The notes: a model not told the origin generated them from the sequence alone. A stretch of 64,000 nt of DNA from CAYWBU01 sp942491525 (GCA_942491525.1 CALOBW010000056.1:186001-250000); one strand, 5' to 3'; numbered from the stretch's first letter, positions 7,036-15,154 are shown. Numbers and translations are program-made.

Positions 7036-8418
7036 GTGGAGAAGTTCTTCAGTCCCCAGTCTGTGGCCGTAATTGGAGCGTCCGCCTCAGCTTTCAATCT
7101 GGGCGGCACCATCTGTCTGAGTTTTAGAAACCTGGATTTTCCTGAGCAGGTCTATGCAGTCAATGTCAGGGGTGAGGATGTTCATGGTTATCCCGGCTAT
7201 AAAACTGTTCTCGATATTCCGGATGAAGTTGACCTGGCAATCATTATTATCTCAGCTCGATTTGTTCCCCAGGCCCTGCGTGACTGCGGCACCAAGGGCA
7301 TCATGCATGTGATTATCGAGAGCGCCGGTTTTTCCGAGGATGGCGAGCACGACCTGCAGGCTCAGGTAGATGCTGTGGCCGATGAGTACGGCATCCGCTA
7401 TATGGGGCCCAACTGCCTGGGTATTCTGGATGCCCGGCAGCGCTTTTGCTGCTTTTTCGGCGCCGGCGGAACTTCGTATGCCGATATTTTTATGCGTCCC
7501 GGTGAGGTTACCTACATTGTTCAGAGCGGCGGTGTGGGTGTGCTGATGATGGATGAGTTGATGCGCGATGTGGCCCGCATCAATAAGGTCATCAGTATTG
7601 GCAACAAGGGCGATATTGATGAGGCTGATCTGATAGAGTATCTGGAGAGTGACTCAAGCACCAGCGTCATCTGCATCTATCTGGAAAATGTGCGCGACGG
7701 CCGCAAGCTGCTGCAGGCCGCCCGTCAGGCCACCAAGCCCATTCTGGTCTACAAGGTTGGCCGCACCGCTGAAGGATCTAAGGCCGCCATGAGCCACACC
7801 GCCGGCCTGGCCAACAACGACGTCGTCTTCGGCGCGGCCTGCAAACAGGGCGGCATCACCCGCTGCCGCACCATTGATGAGCTGCACGCCCTGCCCAAGA
7901 TCTTCACCGCCATGCCCCACCTTAAGGGTGAGCGCATCGCCGTCTTCACCAACTCCGGCGCCTTTGGCGGCATAGTTACCGACCTGTTGGTGGAAAACGG
8001 GCTGCAGATGGCGCGTTTCCCTGATGAGATGCAGCAGCGTCTCAAGGAGGCCGGTCAGGTCTACAACTCAGCCAACCCTATCGACCTCGGTCCTGAGCTC
8101 TCAACTGCGGCCTATGTCAAGATCTTCGATATCCTGCTCTCGGCCAACATGGTTGACGGGCTGCTGGCAGTGCCCAGTGTCTGGCAGGACTTCGTCATTG
8201 ACGCTCTGATTGAGCTTGTCACTCTCTGTCGCAAGTACGACAAACCGGCGGCCATCTATCTGCCCAACGGCACGGAGCGCGCCATTCAGATCCGCAATGA
8301 GCATGAGCTGCCCATCTTCCTCTCGCCCGAAGAGGCCGCCCGCGCCCTGCACGTTTCCCTGCAGCACTACCAGGCCCTGCAGCGCAAAGCCTGCCTCGAT
8401 CTGGAAAGAGCTGTCTGA
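7036..8418 (+). CDS. Acyl-CoA synthetase (NDP-forming), alpha-type subunit
   Basis: The 460-residue protein matches the CoA-binding plus two CoA-ligase-like domains of ADP-forming acetyl/acyl-CoA synthetases. Visible signatures are FFSPQSVAVIGASASAFN (CoA-binding Rossmann start), YMGPNCLGI, VTYIVQSGGVG and the phospho-histidine segment AMSHTAGLANND. Such enzymes convert acyl-CoA, ADP and phosphate to acid, CoA and ATP. The ATP-grasp beta subunit is not fused and is not found nearby. I chose the GTG at 7036, with AAAGGA 6 nt upstream, since homologs begin just before FFxPxSVAVIGAS. An upstream GTG at 6988 would add 16 residues. Confidence 0.75.
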   Translation: MEKFFSPQSVAVIGASASAFNLGGTICLSFRNLDFPEQVYAVNVRGEDVHGYPGYKTVLDIPDEVDLAIIIISARFVPQALRDCGTKGIMHVIIESAGFSEDGEHDLQAQVDAVADEYGIRYMGPNCLGILDARQRFCCFFGAGGTSYADIFMRPGEVTYIVQSGGVGVLMMDELMRDVARINKVISIGNKGDIDEADLIEYLESDSSTSVICIYLENVRDGRKLLQAARQATKPILVYKVGRTAEGSKAAMSHTAGLANNDVVFGAACKQGGITRCRTIDELHALPKIFTAMPHLKGERIAVFTNSGAFGGIVTDLLVENGLQMARFPDEMQQRLKEAGQVYNSANPIDLGPELSTAAYVKIFDILLSANMVDGLLAVPSVWQDFVIDALIELVTLCRKYDKPAAIYLPNGTERAIQIRNEHELPIFLSPEEAARALHVSLQHYQALQRKACLDLERAV

Positions 8419-8484
8419 CGGGGTTTCTTTGACAGAGCTGGCGCTTGCAAAAGCCTAAAAGCTCTGCTACTAGGAGTTTCACAT

Positions 8485-8567
8485 GCCGGAGTGGCGGAAT
8501 GGTAGACGCAGCGGATTCAAAATCCGCCGCAGGCGACTGCGTGGGGGTTCAAGTCCCTTCTCCGGCA
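8485..8567 (+). tRNA. tRNA-Leu (anticodon CAA)
   Basis: The acceptor stem GCCGGAG pairs with CTCCGGC. The anticodon stem GCGGA/TCCGC holds the loop TTCAAAA, giving anticodon CAA. A long variable arm (GCAGGCGACTGC) and a T-loop GGTTCAAGTCCC complete a class II tRNA-Leu. CCA is not encoded. The 3' half is the left end of a 59-bp repeat that recurs at 17118-17176. Confidence 0.95.
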
Positions 8568-8577
8568 TCATCTTTTA
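8519..8577 (+). repeat. attL: tRNA-Leu 3' end, left copy of 59-bp direct repeat
   Basis: These 59 bp, from the anticodon loop of tRNA-Leu to 10 bp beyond the tRNA, are identical to 17118-17176. The left copy keeps the tRNA intact, as is usual for integration into a tRNA 3' end. Confidence 0.85.
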
Positions 8578-9061
8578 GATTTTTTAGTTATCCCTCAATC
8601 TTATCTGCCAGAGATTTCTTAGGTTTTTTGTCATTCTCGCGCAGGCGGGAATCCAGTGGTTTAATGCGTAGCGGCTAGTAGTTTGCTTGCCATATTGCAA
8701 TCTTGTAAGGGTAAGGTTTTGGGGGACTTTAATGTGTACCCGTCCCTAGTTCACCATACTTACAGAGCCACAAATACGGCACCATCCCGGTCGGCCTCGC
8801 GGATGATGCAAAAGACGGAGGCGGCATTTCAGGTCAAGGTGAACCTAATCAGATTAAGTCACTGACCCCTAAAGCCACACCTCCGTCAGTGACTATTTTT
8901 ATCCACCTTTGCAACCTCTGTCATCTGCTAATTCCGATGGTAGACCTCAACGCACCTGTGTTTGAGACGTCATATAGAGGCTGTTTCAGAACGTAGAATT
9001 TAAAAGTGATACCTGAGTAAGGGTATTGTGATTACAGGTCACCAAATGGGCCATATGTGAA
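8578..9061. other. Left end of island, no intact gene
   Basis: This 484-bp stretch holds a fragment of a common intergenic repeat (GCGCAGGCGGGAATCCAGTG at 8640-8659) and scattered pieces resembling repeat ends (ACTGACCCCTAAAG near 8861). A short open stretch from about 8760 to 9000 has no start site or recognisable domain. It reads as debris from earlier insertions. Confidence 0.5.
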
Positions 9062-10063
9062 TCAATCACTTTTTGCAACAAATCTTGATTCAAATGCCTG
9101 GTGATATGTCGTTAGTATATCTCTGCGAGAGGATTTTGTGTATCTCAACTTGGGTTGTACTCCTAACCAGAAATCTCTAGCCTTCATTAGTTCTGTCCCC
9201 ATTGGTGATTCTATCAGTAGCTCTTCGTATAGATCTGGGTGAGACTGTGACAACCTTTTTATTTGGCCATTTCTAACAGCCATCGCACAAGGCCAGCAAC
9301 CATTACGGGTATGCCCCATATTATATAAGTCACAATAGGGAATATCATAACGATCAATGTATGACCAAATATCTTCATTCAGCCATCGTGCAATAGGGTT
9401 AAGTTTCCAAATACCTTCTTTGTAGGAGAAGTGGCGTTTTGTGTAGAAATATTCACCATGATCTGCCCATAACCTGACTCTGGCTCTACTTTCATCAGCT
9501 CTTAAGCCTATTATTTTTAAATCACACGTTAGTTCCTTTTCGGCAAGCATACCTGGATTTGAGCGCAAAATGTCAGAGCATCTACATGAGATACATATGT
9601 TGGAATGTACCAATTGCCGTTCCATCTCGCTAAGTTGTTTTCGAATATTGCCTGTCCGTCGAGCTCGTTCAACATTAGATGCTATACCTTTTCCAAATAT
9701 TGGCCATCCATAAGATTTTCCTAGTTTCCAGAAGTTGTCATGCTTTGCTGGTTTGGTAATATGCAGATTCAAATTCCACTGGTTTGCAAGTTGCTCGACG
9801 TAAGAATATGTTTCAGGGAAGTCGACAAGTGGATCATTATAAATAACGTCGATATCTGGGCGTTGCGCTCGTACCAAATGGAGCAATACCGTGCTATCTT
9901 TGCCACCGGACCAACAGACGGCTGCATGTTTATGTTTTGCTAGCACTTGCTCAATCAGGGACTGGCTATGTTCAATTTTGACGTCGAGGGGTTCTTTCCA
10001 TAAGCGGTGCAGAGTTGTCCATGCCTCTGAAAGATTTGCTCTCTGAGCTGCGGGTCTAGGCAT
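9062..10063 (-). CDS. PAPS reductase/DndC-like protein
   Basis: The 333-residue protein carries the PP-loop of the adenine nucleotide alpha hydrolase/PAPS reductase superfamily (AVCWSGGKDSTVLLHL, about residues 48-63). Cysteines occur as CISCRC (about 155-160) and NGCWPCAM (about 256-263), the layout of DndC-like and phage-type PAPS reductases that hold an iron-sulfur cluster. It lacks the usual assimilatory sulfate-reduction neighbours. It lies 19 bp upstream-to-downstream of a four-TM protein gene in the tRNA island, which suggests a two-gene accessory module. Defence or nucleic-acid modification is a guess from the DndC resemblance; no dndB, dndD or dndE homolog is in the window. Confidence 0.75.
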   Translation of the reverse strand: MPRPAAQRANLSEAWTTLHRLWKEPLDVKIEHSQSLIEQVLAKHKHAAVCWSGGKDSTVLLHLVRAQRPDIDVIYNDPLVDFPETYSYVEQLANQWNLNLHITKPAKHDNFWKLGKSYGWPIFGKGIASNVERARRTGNIRKQLSEMERQLVHSNICISCRCSDILRSNPGMLAEKELTCDLKIIGLRADESRARVRLWADHGEYFYTKRHFSYKEGIWKLNPIARWLNEDIWSYIDRYDIPYCDLYNMGHTRNGCWPCAMAVRNGQIKRLSQSHPDLYEELLIESPMGTELMKARDFWLGVQPKLRYTKSSRRDILTTYHQAFESRFVAKSD

Positions 10064-10082
10064 TTATGTTGGCTTCCTTCTT

Positions 10083-10823
10083 TTATAATTGGAATTTATC
10101 TAAGTTGTGATCAATCCACGTTATGTGGTCGTTATTTATTTCATTGAAACGAAGCCATACACCCGTGGGTTTAGTTTTATTGGGTTTATTGCAACAGTAC
10201 AATAGTATGGGGACAATCAATATTATTGCTGTGTATGTAATCTTAGCTTCCAGGTTGTTAATGATATGATGTTGATAGTGGCACATGAACACTTCGATTG
10301 TTAGCCAAATTGCAGATAGTGACAATAGGCATACGCTGTAGGTGAAAAGATAATAAATAAATCTACATGAATAGCCGCGTTGGAATGTCCGTTCTCGAGC
10401 TTTATGTCTTGGGTGGCCTTGTTCTCGCCATTTATTAAATTCATCAAACCATAGCTGGGTGGCACGCTCCATTGATATAAGCGTTTTGCTACTCTCGTTG
10501 AGTTTTCTATATAAGTGCTTTGACGGAAGCTTCTCCTGAAATGATCTTACAAAACAATTTTTCTGAGGGTTGCCATAGTACAGTTTATCTCCAGATGTAA
10601 GGGTAACGAAAAGTAAATGTACAATAAGCAATCCGGTTAAATAATATATGCCATTGGGTAGGTTTAACTGACTAATAACATTCTGAATGAATTGATTAGG
10701 TAAAATAAAGGCGGCAGCAAAGAAGATGGTAAGCACAAAAATGATAATACAGGTCAAAAATTTTAATCCCCGACGCGTTTCTGGGTCAATTAAACTGTAA
10801 AGGTTTTTAAGAAAGTCCTCCAT
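10083..10823 (-). CDS. Four-TM membrane protein, partner of the PAPS-reductase-like gene
   Basis: This 246-residue protein has four hydrophobic segments: about 24-46 (FLTCIIIFVLTIFFAAAF), 63-80, 153-175 and 188-208. A soluble, charged loop of about 70 residues (KLNESSKTLISMERATQLW, then HPRHKARERTFQRGY) lies between the second and third. The start at 10823 is supported by AAGGAG 9 nt upstream. The 2+2 TM layout recalls effector-type membrane proteins of defence systems, but I recognise no named domain. It precedes the PAPS-reductase-like gene by 19 bp on the same strand and is probably co-transcribed with it. Confidence 0.6.
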   Translation of the reverse strand: MEDFLKNLYSLIDPETRRGLKFLTCIIIFVLTIFFAAAFILPNQFIQNVISQLNLPNGIYYLTGLLIVHLLFVTLTSGDKLYYGNPQKNCFVRSFQEKLPSKHLYRKLNESSKTLISMERATQLWFDEFNKWREQGHPRHKARERTFQRGYSCRFIYYLFTYSVCLLSLSAIWLTIEVFMCHYQHHIINNLEAKITYTAIILIVPILLYCCNKPNKTKPTGVWLRFNEINNDHITWIDHNLDKFQL

Positions 10824-11059
10824 AGCCAGTATCTCCTTGGTAAGAAGTTGATCATGTTCATAACATATATCACATAAGCCCGTAGGTCGGATAGAGGAAC
10901 GAAATCCGACACTACTCCAGCTCAAGATAACAGCCAGGCTCAACGTGTTCTCCCCAATCCTCCGCATAGATCCCGTCCTCAACAGAAGAATCGGGGACGT
11001 GTTCCAATTAAAGTTCCCTAAAAACTTGTTTTTATAGGATTGGCACTTACTCTTGCTCC
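10824..11059. other. Intergenic repeats in the island
   Basis: The stretch holds an inverted repeat GTCGGAT/ATCCGAC at 10886-10910, a repeat family member common upstream of accessory genes, and the first part of a 160-bp direct repeat that starts at 10986. No gene is seen. Confidence 0.5.
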
Positions 11060-11145
11060 ATGGTTAGGAGAGCGAGGCAGGCAATTGTGGGTATTCCTTA
11101 TCACGTAGTTAACCGTGGCAATAATCGTCAGGCGATCTTCAGTAG
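10986..11145 (+). repeat. 160-bp direct repeat, copy 1 (RAYT 5' end)
   Basis: The segment begins AAGAATCGGGGACGTGTTCC and is nearly identical to 12178-12337. It spans the upstream region and first codons of a RAYT transposase gene. Confidence 0.8.
11060..11145 (+). pseudogene. RAYT (TnpA_REP) 5' fragment, copy 1
   Basis: About 28 codons (MVRRARQAIVGIPYHVVNRG...) encode the N-terminus of a Y1-type REP-associated tyrosine transposase, including the GIPYHVVNRGNNRQ block. The frame then runs into the 94-bp hairpin repeat at 11146-11239. The rest of the gene is absent. Confidence 0.75.
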
Positions 11146-11239
11146 CAGGGTAATTGGGGTCAGACCCCAATTACTCCCTTGCGTTTTGCCTTCCAAGCTA
11201 TTGAGTGAGGCAAGACGCAAGATCTGACCCCAATTTTCC
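11146..11239. repeat. 94-bp double-hairpin repeat, copy 1
   Basis: It contains the palindrome ATTGGGGTC-A-GACCCCAAT and a second stem TTGCGTTTTGCCT/AGGCAAGACGCAA, and ends ATCTGACCCCAATTTTCC. It matches 12395-12488 over all 94 bp by eye. The structure resembles a REPIN-like pair of REP hairpins. Confidence 0.8.
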
Positions 11240-11391
11240 CTGGAGTGTAGGTGTTTGAATATAAGACCTTTCTAGGAGCCAAGTGGAACTATGCTTTAAT
11301 ATTATATGAGGGCCTATTGTCTTCTCTTTAAGCTCACTTAAATTATGTTGTCATTAACATAGGTTGAATTCTATCTAAGAGGGAGGTCTAA

Positions 11392-12099
11392 ATGATAAAA
11401 AGAGAAGTGGGAAACTGGTATGTTTTCTGGTCGGTCCTTGTTGTGGCTCTGTTTGCGTCTGCCCCGGCCTTGGCGGTGACCATCAGCGGTTCGGCAGATG
11501 GTTCGTGGAATGATATCGTTACCCCCGGAATTACTACGGCTGGTGTCTCATCCGATGGGACAGAGTTGTTCTGGCCACACCACACCATTGGGCATAGGCA
11601 CAGCCATCTCATTTTTACTGGAGATGATAATTGGGAGGGCGAAACTGACGGAACCCCCTTCATTCTCGGTCAATTTGAATATAAGAATGAAGCCTCGTCT
11701 TCGTTTGCAACGCCAGATGATTTCAGTGCTGATCTGGAGTTTACCTTCACTATTGATTCTGCGCCCTACACAAGAGAGCTTTCATTTGACATAAGCAGTC
11801 CGACAAATCCAACAGGTGATACAATACTCATAACGCCAACCTCCCCTGTACCTATTTATTTCAGCTATGGTGATTCTGAATATGAGCTGGTGTTGCTGGG
11901 ACTGGCTGATCATACGATCACTGACGGGCCCGGGACGACCTCAGGCAGTGGATATACATGGTTTCTTGACGAGGAGTCCATAGCAACGGCCAATCTGATG
12001 GCTCAGATCAGGCCGGTGCCCCTGCCGCCATCGCTGGTGCTTTTCGGCACATCCCTGCTGGGGCTGGTGGGATTCCGCCGGCGGATAACGTTTAGCTAG
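11392..12099 (+). CDS. Exported protein with PEP-CTERM-like anchor
   Basis: The 235-residue protein has a signal peptide (about residues 10-29, ending ASAPALA). It ends with VPLPPSLVLFGTSLLGLVGFRRR, that is a VPLPPS motif, a hydrophobic helix and a basic tail, the layout of PEP-CTERM sorting signals read by exosortases. The middle (SGSADGSWNDI..., LGQFEYKN) resembles the choice-of-anchor type beta-sandwich repeats found with such anchors. GGGAGG lies 8 nt before the ATG. No exosortase or exopolysaccharide gene is in the window. A hairpin at 12109-12133 follows the stop. Confidence 0.7.
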   Translation: MIKREVGNWYVFWSVLVVALFASAPALAVTISGSADGSWNDIVTPGITTAGVSSDGTELFWPHHTIGHRHSHLIFTGDDNWEGETDGTPFILGQFEYKNEASSSFATPDDFSADLEFTFTIDSAPYTRELSFDISSPTNPTGDTILITPTSPVPIYFSYGDSEYELVLLGLADHTITDGPGTTSGSGYTWFLDEESIATANLMAQIRPVPLPPSLVLFGTSLLGLVGFRRRITFS

Positions 12100-12108
12100 T
12101 ATTAGACT

Positions 12109-12133
12109 GGGGACAGAGTTAAATTCTGTCCCC
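12109..12133 (+). terminator. GGGGACAGA hairpin after the PEP-CTERM gene
   Basis: GGGGACAGA and TCTGTCCCC form a 9-bp stem with a 7-nt loop, 9 bp beyond the stop. There is no T-run. It resembles the RAYT-linked palindromes nearby and may be one of them rather than a true terminator. Confidence 0.4.
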
Positions 12134-12177
12134 ATCTGAGGGCTCTATCTTTGATACCAGCTGAGGTCCTTGATTTC

Positions 12178-12337
12178 AAGAATCGGGGACGTGTTCCAAT
12201 TAAAGTTCCCTAAAAACTTGCCTTTATAGGATTGGCACTTACTCTTGCCCCATGGCTAGGAGAGCGAGGCAGGCAATTGTGGGTATTCCTTATCACGTAG
12301 TTAACCGTGGCAATAATCGTCAGGCGATCTTCAGTAG
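12178..12337 (+). repeat. 160-bp direct repeat, copy 2 (RAYT 5' end)
   Basis: This copy matches 10986-11145 with few changes (for example GCCTTTATAGG against GTTTTTATAGG). It continues 57 bp further into the RAYT gene than copy 1 does. Confidence 0.8.
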
Positions 12338-12394
12338 TGATGAAGATCGCCTGTTTTTTCTGGATGCATTGAAGTCAGCCAAACTGAAGTATCC
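12252..12394 (+). pseudogene. RAYT (TnpA_REP) 5' fragment, copy 2
   Basis: About 48 codons encode the N-terminus of the same RAYT family (GIPYHVVNRGNNRQAIFSS, DEDRLFFLDALKSAKLKY). The coding sequence stops abruptly at the second copy of the 94-bp repeat at 12395. The catalytic HUH-Y part is missing. Confidence 0.8.
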
Positions 12395-12488
12395 CAGGGT
12401 AATTGGGGTCAGACCCCAATTACTCCCTTGCGTTTTGCCTTCCAAGCTATTGAGTGAGGCAAGACGCAAGATCTGACCCCAATTTTCC
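12395..12488. repeat. 94-bp double-hairpin repeat, copy 2
   Basis: This copy matches 11146-11239 and joins a later point of the RAYT coding sequence. On its right it abuts an RHS-family fragment. Confidence 0.8.
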
Positions 12489-12739
12489 GCAACTATGATA
12501 ATGAGGGCAATCCGGCCGGTACAACCGTGGCCCGCACAATCGACTACAACGCCTTTAATAAGGTCGAGAAAATTGTTGAAGGCGACTCAACCCTTGAGTT
12601 CCTCTATGGACCGGATAACTCGTTGCTCAAGCAGCTCTCTTCAGATTCAAGTCAGAAAGAGGAGACTGCCTATATTGGTGGACTCTATGAAAAGCAGACT
12701 GGGCCGAAATTCAGGGGACACGATACTAAATTAATGTAA
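12489..12739 (+). pseudogene. RHS/YD-repeat protein fragment
   Basis: The frame encodes about 80 residues including TIDYNAFNKVEKI, STLEFLYGPDNS and TAYIGGLYEKQ, which are typical of the core-to-C-terminal region of RHS-repeat proteins. Start and end are both lost: the left edge is the 94-bp repeat and the right edge runs into a GGGGACACGATACT palindrome. It is a relic of a polymorphic toxin or cell-wall-associated RHS gene. Confidence 0.7.
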
Positions 12740-12759
12740 GAATTAAGTATCGTGTCCCC
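12714..12759. repeat. Palindrome GGGGACACGATACT ... AGTATCGTGTCCCC
   Basis: A perfect 14-bp inverted repeat with an 18-bp spacer interrupts the RHS and XRE fragments. Its outer flanks (GAAATTC) are also partly symmetrical. It belongs with the GGGG-starting hairpins of this island. Confidence 0.75.
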
Positions 12760-12770
12760 GAAATTCAAAT

Positions 12771-12992
12771 GGATTTATTGCTGAAATTGAAACGTGCCGC
12801 AAGTTTCCCTCAGCCAAGACGCTTGAGAGAATTGCAGTTGAGCTAAATCTCAGGCCATATCAACTCTTCTTTGATGAAAATGAGCGTCTGCAGTTTGATA
12901 AAAATGCGTTGCTGGAGAAGTTGCAGAACGATCTCAGGGATCGGGTTGATCAAGAAATTTGCGCAACTTTGAACGACTACAAATCAGCCTAG
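12771..12992 (+). pseudogene. XRE-family regulator, C-terminal fragment
   Basis: The frame GFIAEIETCRKFPSAKTLERIAVELNLRPYQLF corresponds to the last helices of a Cro/C1-type HTH domain plus a short tail ending KSA-stop. The N-terminal recognition part is missing, cut off by the palindrome at 12714-12759. Confidence 0.65.
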
Positions 12993-13083
12993 TTGGATGG
13001 ATTGTTTTCTTATTGTACAACAATGTATTTCATTTTATGGAGGAAGGTCTCAGTATTCAGTGAAAATGATTTATATCAGATTC

Positions 13084-13125
13084 AACAGAGGATGATCCTA
13101 TTAATTTCTAGGATCATCCTCTGTT
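13084..13125. terminator. Long perfect hairpin
   Basis: AACAGAGGATGATCCT and AGGATCATCCTCTGTT form a 16-bp perfect stem with a 10-nt loop. It lies between the XRE remnant and the small membrane gene on the other strand and could end transcription from either side, although T-runs are poor. Confidence 0.5.
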
Positions 13126-13153
13126 AATCATCTTATAACATAGTGTGTTGTGT

Positions 13154-13387
13154 TTAATATCTCAGAGAGATAAGACATAAAATCCCTACTAAAACGAAGA
13201 CGCCCCCCAAAAGTTTTATAAACGAAAGTCTACTTGTTAGTTGTTCATCTCCAGCATATCTAACTATTGGATACTTACTATAAAATGTCTTGATTTTTTT
13301 CTCAATGGTGGCAGGCCTGATATATATATATATACCTAGACACATGATCAAAAGGCTAATTAAATGTAGTATGCTGATTTCTAACAT
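13154..13387 (-). CDS. Small two-TM membrane protein
   Basis: The 77-residue product has a hydrophobic segment at about 3-24 (ISILHLISLLIMCLGIYIYI) and a second at about 57-75 (LLGGVFVLVGILCLISL). The loop between them is basic and aromatic. AGGAG lies 6 nt before the ATG at 13387, which decides this start over the longer frame beginning at 13456. The gene begins just outside the IS3-type element. No family was recognised. Confidence 0.5.
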   Translation of the reverse strand: MLEISILHLISLLIMCLGIYIYIRPATIEKKIKTFYSKYPIVRYAGDEQLTSRLSFIKLLGGVFVLVGILCLISLRY

Positions 13388-13485
13388 ATCATCTCCTGGT
13401 GTTACGCGACCAATGTGTAAGAAGTGGCTCCGGTTGTTTGGACAGCGTATAGCCATCTATAAGTGGAGCCTTGCTTCATAATTTA

Positions 13486-14316
13486 CTATGCAGCATCGGG
13501 AATATATTCCCGACAGCTGCAATAAACCTCATCCGGTGTTGCATCGTCAAGGGTTGAGTGCGGCCGCTCGCGATTGTAGAAATCCAGGTAGATTTCCAGG
13601 GAGCGCCGGGCGCTGATCATGCCATCATAAGCCTTCAGGTAAACCTCCTCATATTTGATGCTTTTCCAGAGGCGCTCCACAAAAACATTGTCACGCCAGC
13701 AGCCTTTACCATCCATGCTGATGGCAATTTCATTACTCTTTAAAAGCTTGATAAATTTATGGCCGGTAAATTGACTGCCCTGATCGGTATTAAAGATCTC
13801 CGGTTTACCGAAGCGCCTCAGGGCTTCCTCAACCGTCTCGATGCAGAAATCAGCATTCAGGGTATTGGACAATCGCCAGGCAAGAACCTTGCGAGAATAC
13901 CAGTCTATCACGGCAAAAAGATAGATAAAGCCCCTCTTCATGGGAATATAGGTGATATCAGCTGCCCAGACCTGATTGGGCCGATTGATATCTAGATTAC
14001 GCAGCAGATAGGGATAGATCTTATGCTCCGGGTGGCGCTTGCTTGTATTGGGCTTACAGTAGAGGGCATGAATGCCCATTTTACTCATCAGTGTCCCCAC
14101 ATGTCGACGGCCAACCGTATAGCCTTCGCGTCTGAGCTTTGAGCGCAACATCCTCGTTCCCATAAAGGGATACTTCAGGTGCAGCTCATCTATCCGGCGC
14201 ATCAGGTCAAGATCCGCCTGAGACTCCGGCCTGGGGCGGTAGTACGCACTTGAACGTGACAAACTTAGGACACGGCACTGCCGGGTTACCGGCAGCTTAT
14301 GCTTGCGGTCGATCAT
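13486..14316 (-). CDS. IS3-family transposase OrfB (DDE integrase domain)
   Basis: The 276-residue product has an N-terminal HTH_21 region (SLSRSSAYYRPRP, YPFMGTRMLRSKLRREGY) and an rve integrase core. The DDE residues are seen in VWAADITYIP, IFNTDQGSQFTG and VFVERLWKSIKYEE. Its first codons overlap the end of orfA by 4 nt, so a frameshift could give an OrfAB fusion as in other IS3 members. The frame is intact, so the element may be active. Confidence 0.9.
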   Translation of the reverse strand: MIDRKHKLPVTRQCRVLSLSRSSAYYRPRPESQADLDLMRRIDELHLKYPFMGTRMLRSKLRREGYTVGRRHVGTLMSKMGIHALYCKPNTSKRHPEHKIYPYLLRNLDINRPNQVWAADITYIPMKRGFIYLFAVIDWYSRKVLAWRLSNTLNADFCIETVEEALRRFGKPEIFNTDQGSQFTGHKFIKLLKSNEIAISMDGKGCWRDNVFVERLWKSIKYEEVYLKAYDGMISARRSLEIYLDFYNRERPHSTLDDATPDEVYCSCREYIPDAA

Positions 14317-14612
14317 CTTCTTGCGCTCAGCTTGCCCGCTTTGGTGAGCGCCTTTTCTAAAAAATCATTCTCCAGCGCCAGTTGACCAATCTTGGCATGT
14401 AGCACATCAAGATCAGGCTCCTTGCTCTTAGCGCGATGGCCGTCAAAAACAGAGGCGGCATTATCCTGCATCTGCTGCTTCCAATCGGAGATCTGGTTGG
14501 GATGAACATCAAACTCTTCAGCTAACTCTGCCAGCGTCCTGTCGCCCCTTAAAGCGGCCAGGGCCACCTTGGCCTTAAAACTTGCCGAGTGATTCCGTCT
14601 CTTTCTTCTCAT
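14313..14612 (-). CDS. IS3-family transposase OrfA (HTH)
   Basis: The 99-residue product has the HTH_Tnp_1 domain (SASFKAKVALAALRGDRTLAELAEEF, split here as its first and second helices) with HPNQISDWKQQ as the recognition part. It ends in a leucine-zipper-like stretch (IGQLALENDFLEKALTKA). The start at 14612 is chosen because GAGGAG lies 7 nt upstream; the ATG two codons earlier is too close. It overlaps orfB by 4 nt. Confidence 0.85.
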   Translation of the reverse strand: MRRKRRNHSASFKAKVALAALRGDRTLAELAEEFDVHPNQISDWKQQMQDNAASVFDGHRAKSKEPDLDVLHAKIGQLALENDFLEKALTKAGKLSARR

Positions 14613-14706
14613 TGTCATGCTCCTCTCTATAACCGTATCCAAACGGTTAGTTTTGAGCAAGACTTTCACTTATAGACATGTCCGAATTTGCGGAACCACT
14701 TCTGCA

Positions 14707-15154
14707 GAGATGTTCCGTACATTTTACCAGCAATATTTTGAAGCAGGTCTCATATAAAGACAGGGCAGAAATTGCTGAGAAAATTAGGCAGATCACAAAA
14801 GCAAAGACTATTGAGACTGCTCGGGAATATATTGCCGTTGTGGCAGAGGAACTTGAGGAGCGCTACCCCAAGGTGACAGAGCTTCTGGACGAGCATGGCG
14901 AAGAGATTCTGAATGTTTACCAGTTGCCTGATGCGCATAGAACCAAACTGCGCTCCACCAATATGCTGGAACGCTACAATCAGGAGCTGAAACGCAGGAC
15001 AAAGGTCATCAGAATCTTTCCTGATAGAGGATCATGCTTGCGGCTGGTGACGGCCCTGGCAATGGAGACGTCCGAAGAATGGATGGCCCGACGTTACCTC
15101 ACCTTCGAAGGTGAGGTAACGCTGATGGATAAGGATGGCAGAAAGGCTGCCTAG
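14707..15154 (+). pseudogene. IS256 (mutator)-family transposase, 3' part
   Basis: The frame encodes the C-terminal half of a mutator-type transposase: QRCSVHFTSNILKQV, then the region after the second Asp, LRSTNMLERYNQELKRR with the conserved Glu-bearing helix, and RLVTALAMETSEEW. The 5' half is absent because the IS3 element sits at the junction. An end-like sequence (AATTTACAGAACTTTGGGGAC) at about 15181-15200 is probably the right end of this IS256 copy. Confidence 0.85.

Larger units (their letters stand above)
13416..14706 (-). mobile_element. IS3-family insertion sequence, about 1.29 kb
   Basis: Imperfect terminal inverted repeats are visible at 13416-13444 (TGTAAGAAGTGGCTCCG..., ending TTTGGACA) and at 14679-14706, where the complement begins TGCAGAAGTGGTTCCG and ends TTCGGACA. 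Between them lie orfA and orfB. The right end interrupts an IS256-type transposase gene at its QRC codons. The exact ends and a target duplication could not be fixed by eye. Confidence 0.8.

Noticed and set aside
8683..8865. 60-codon plus-strand frame at the left end of the island
   Set aside because: No start signal or recognisable domain; the region looks like repeat debris.
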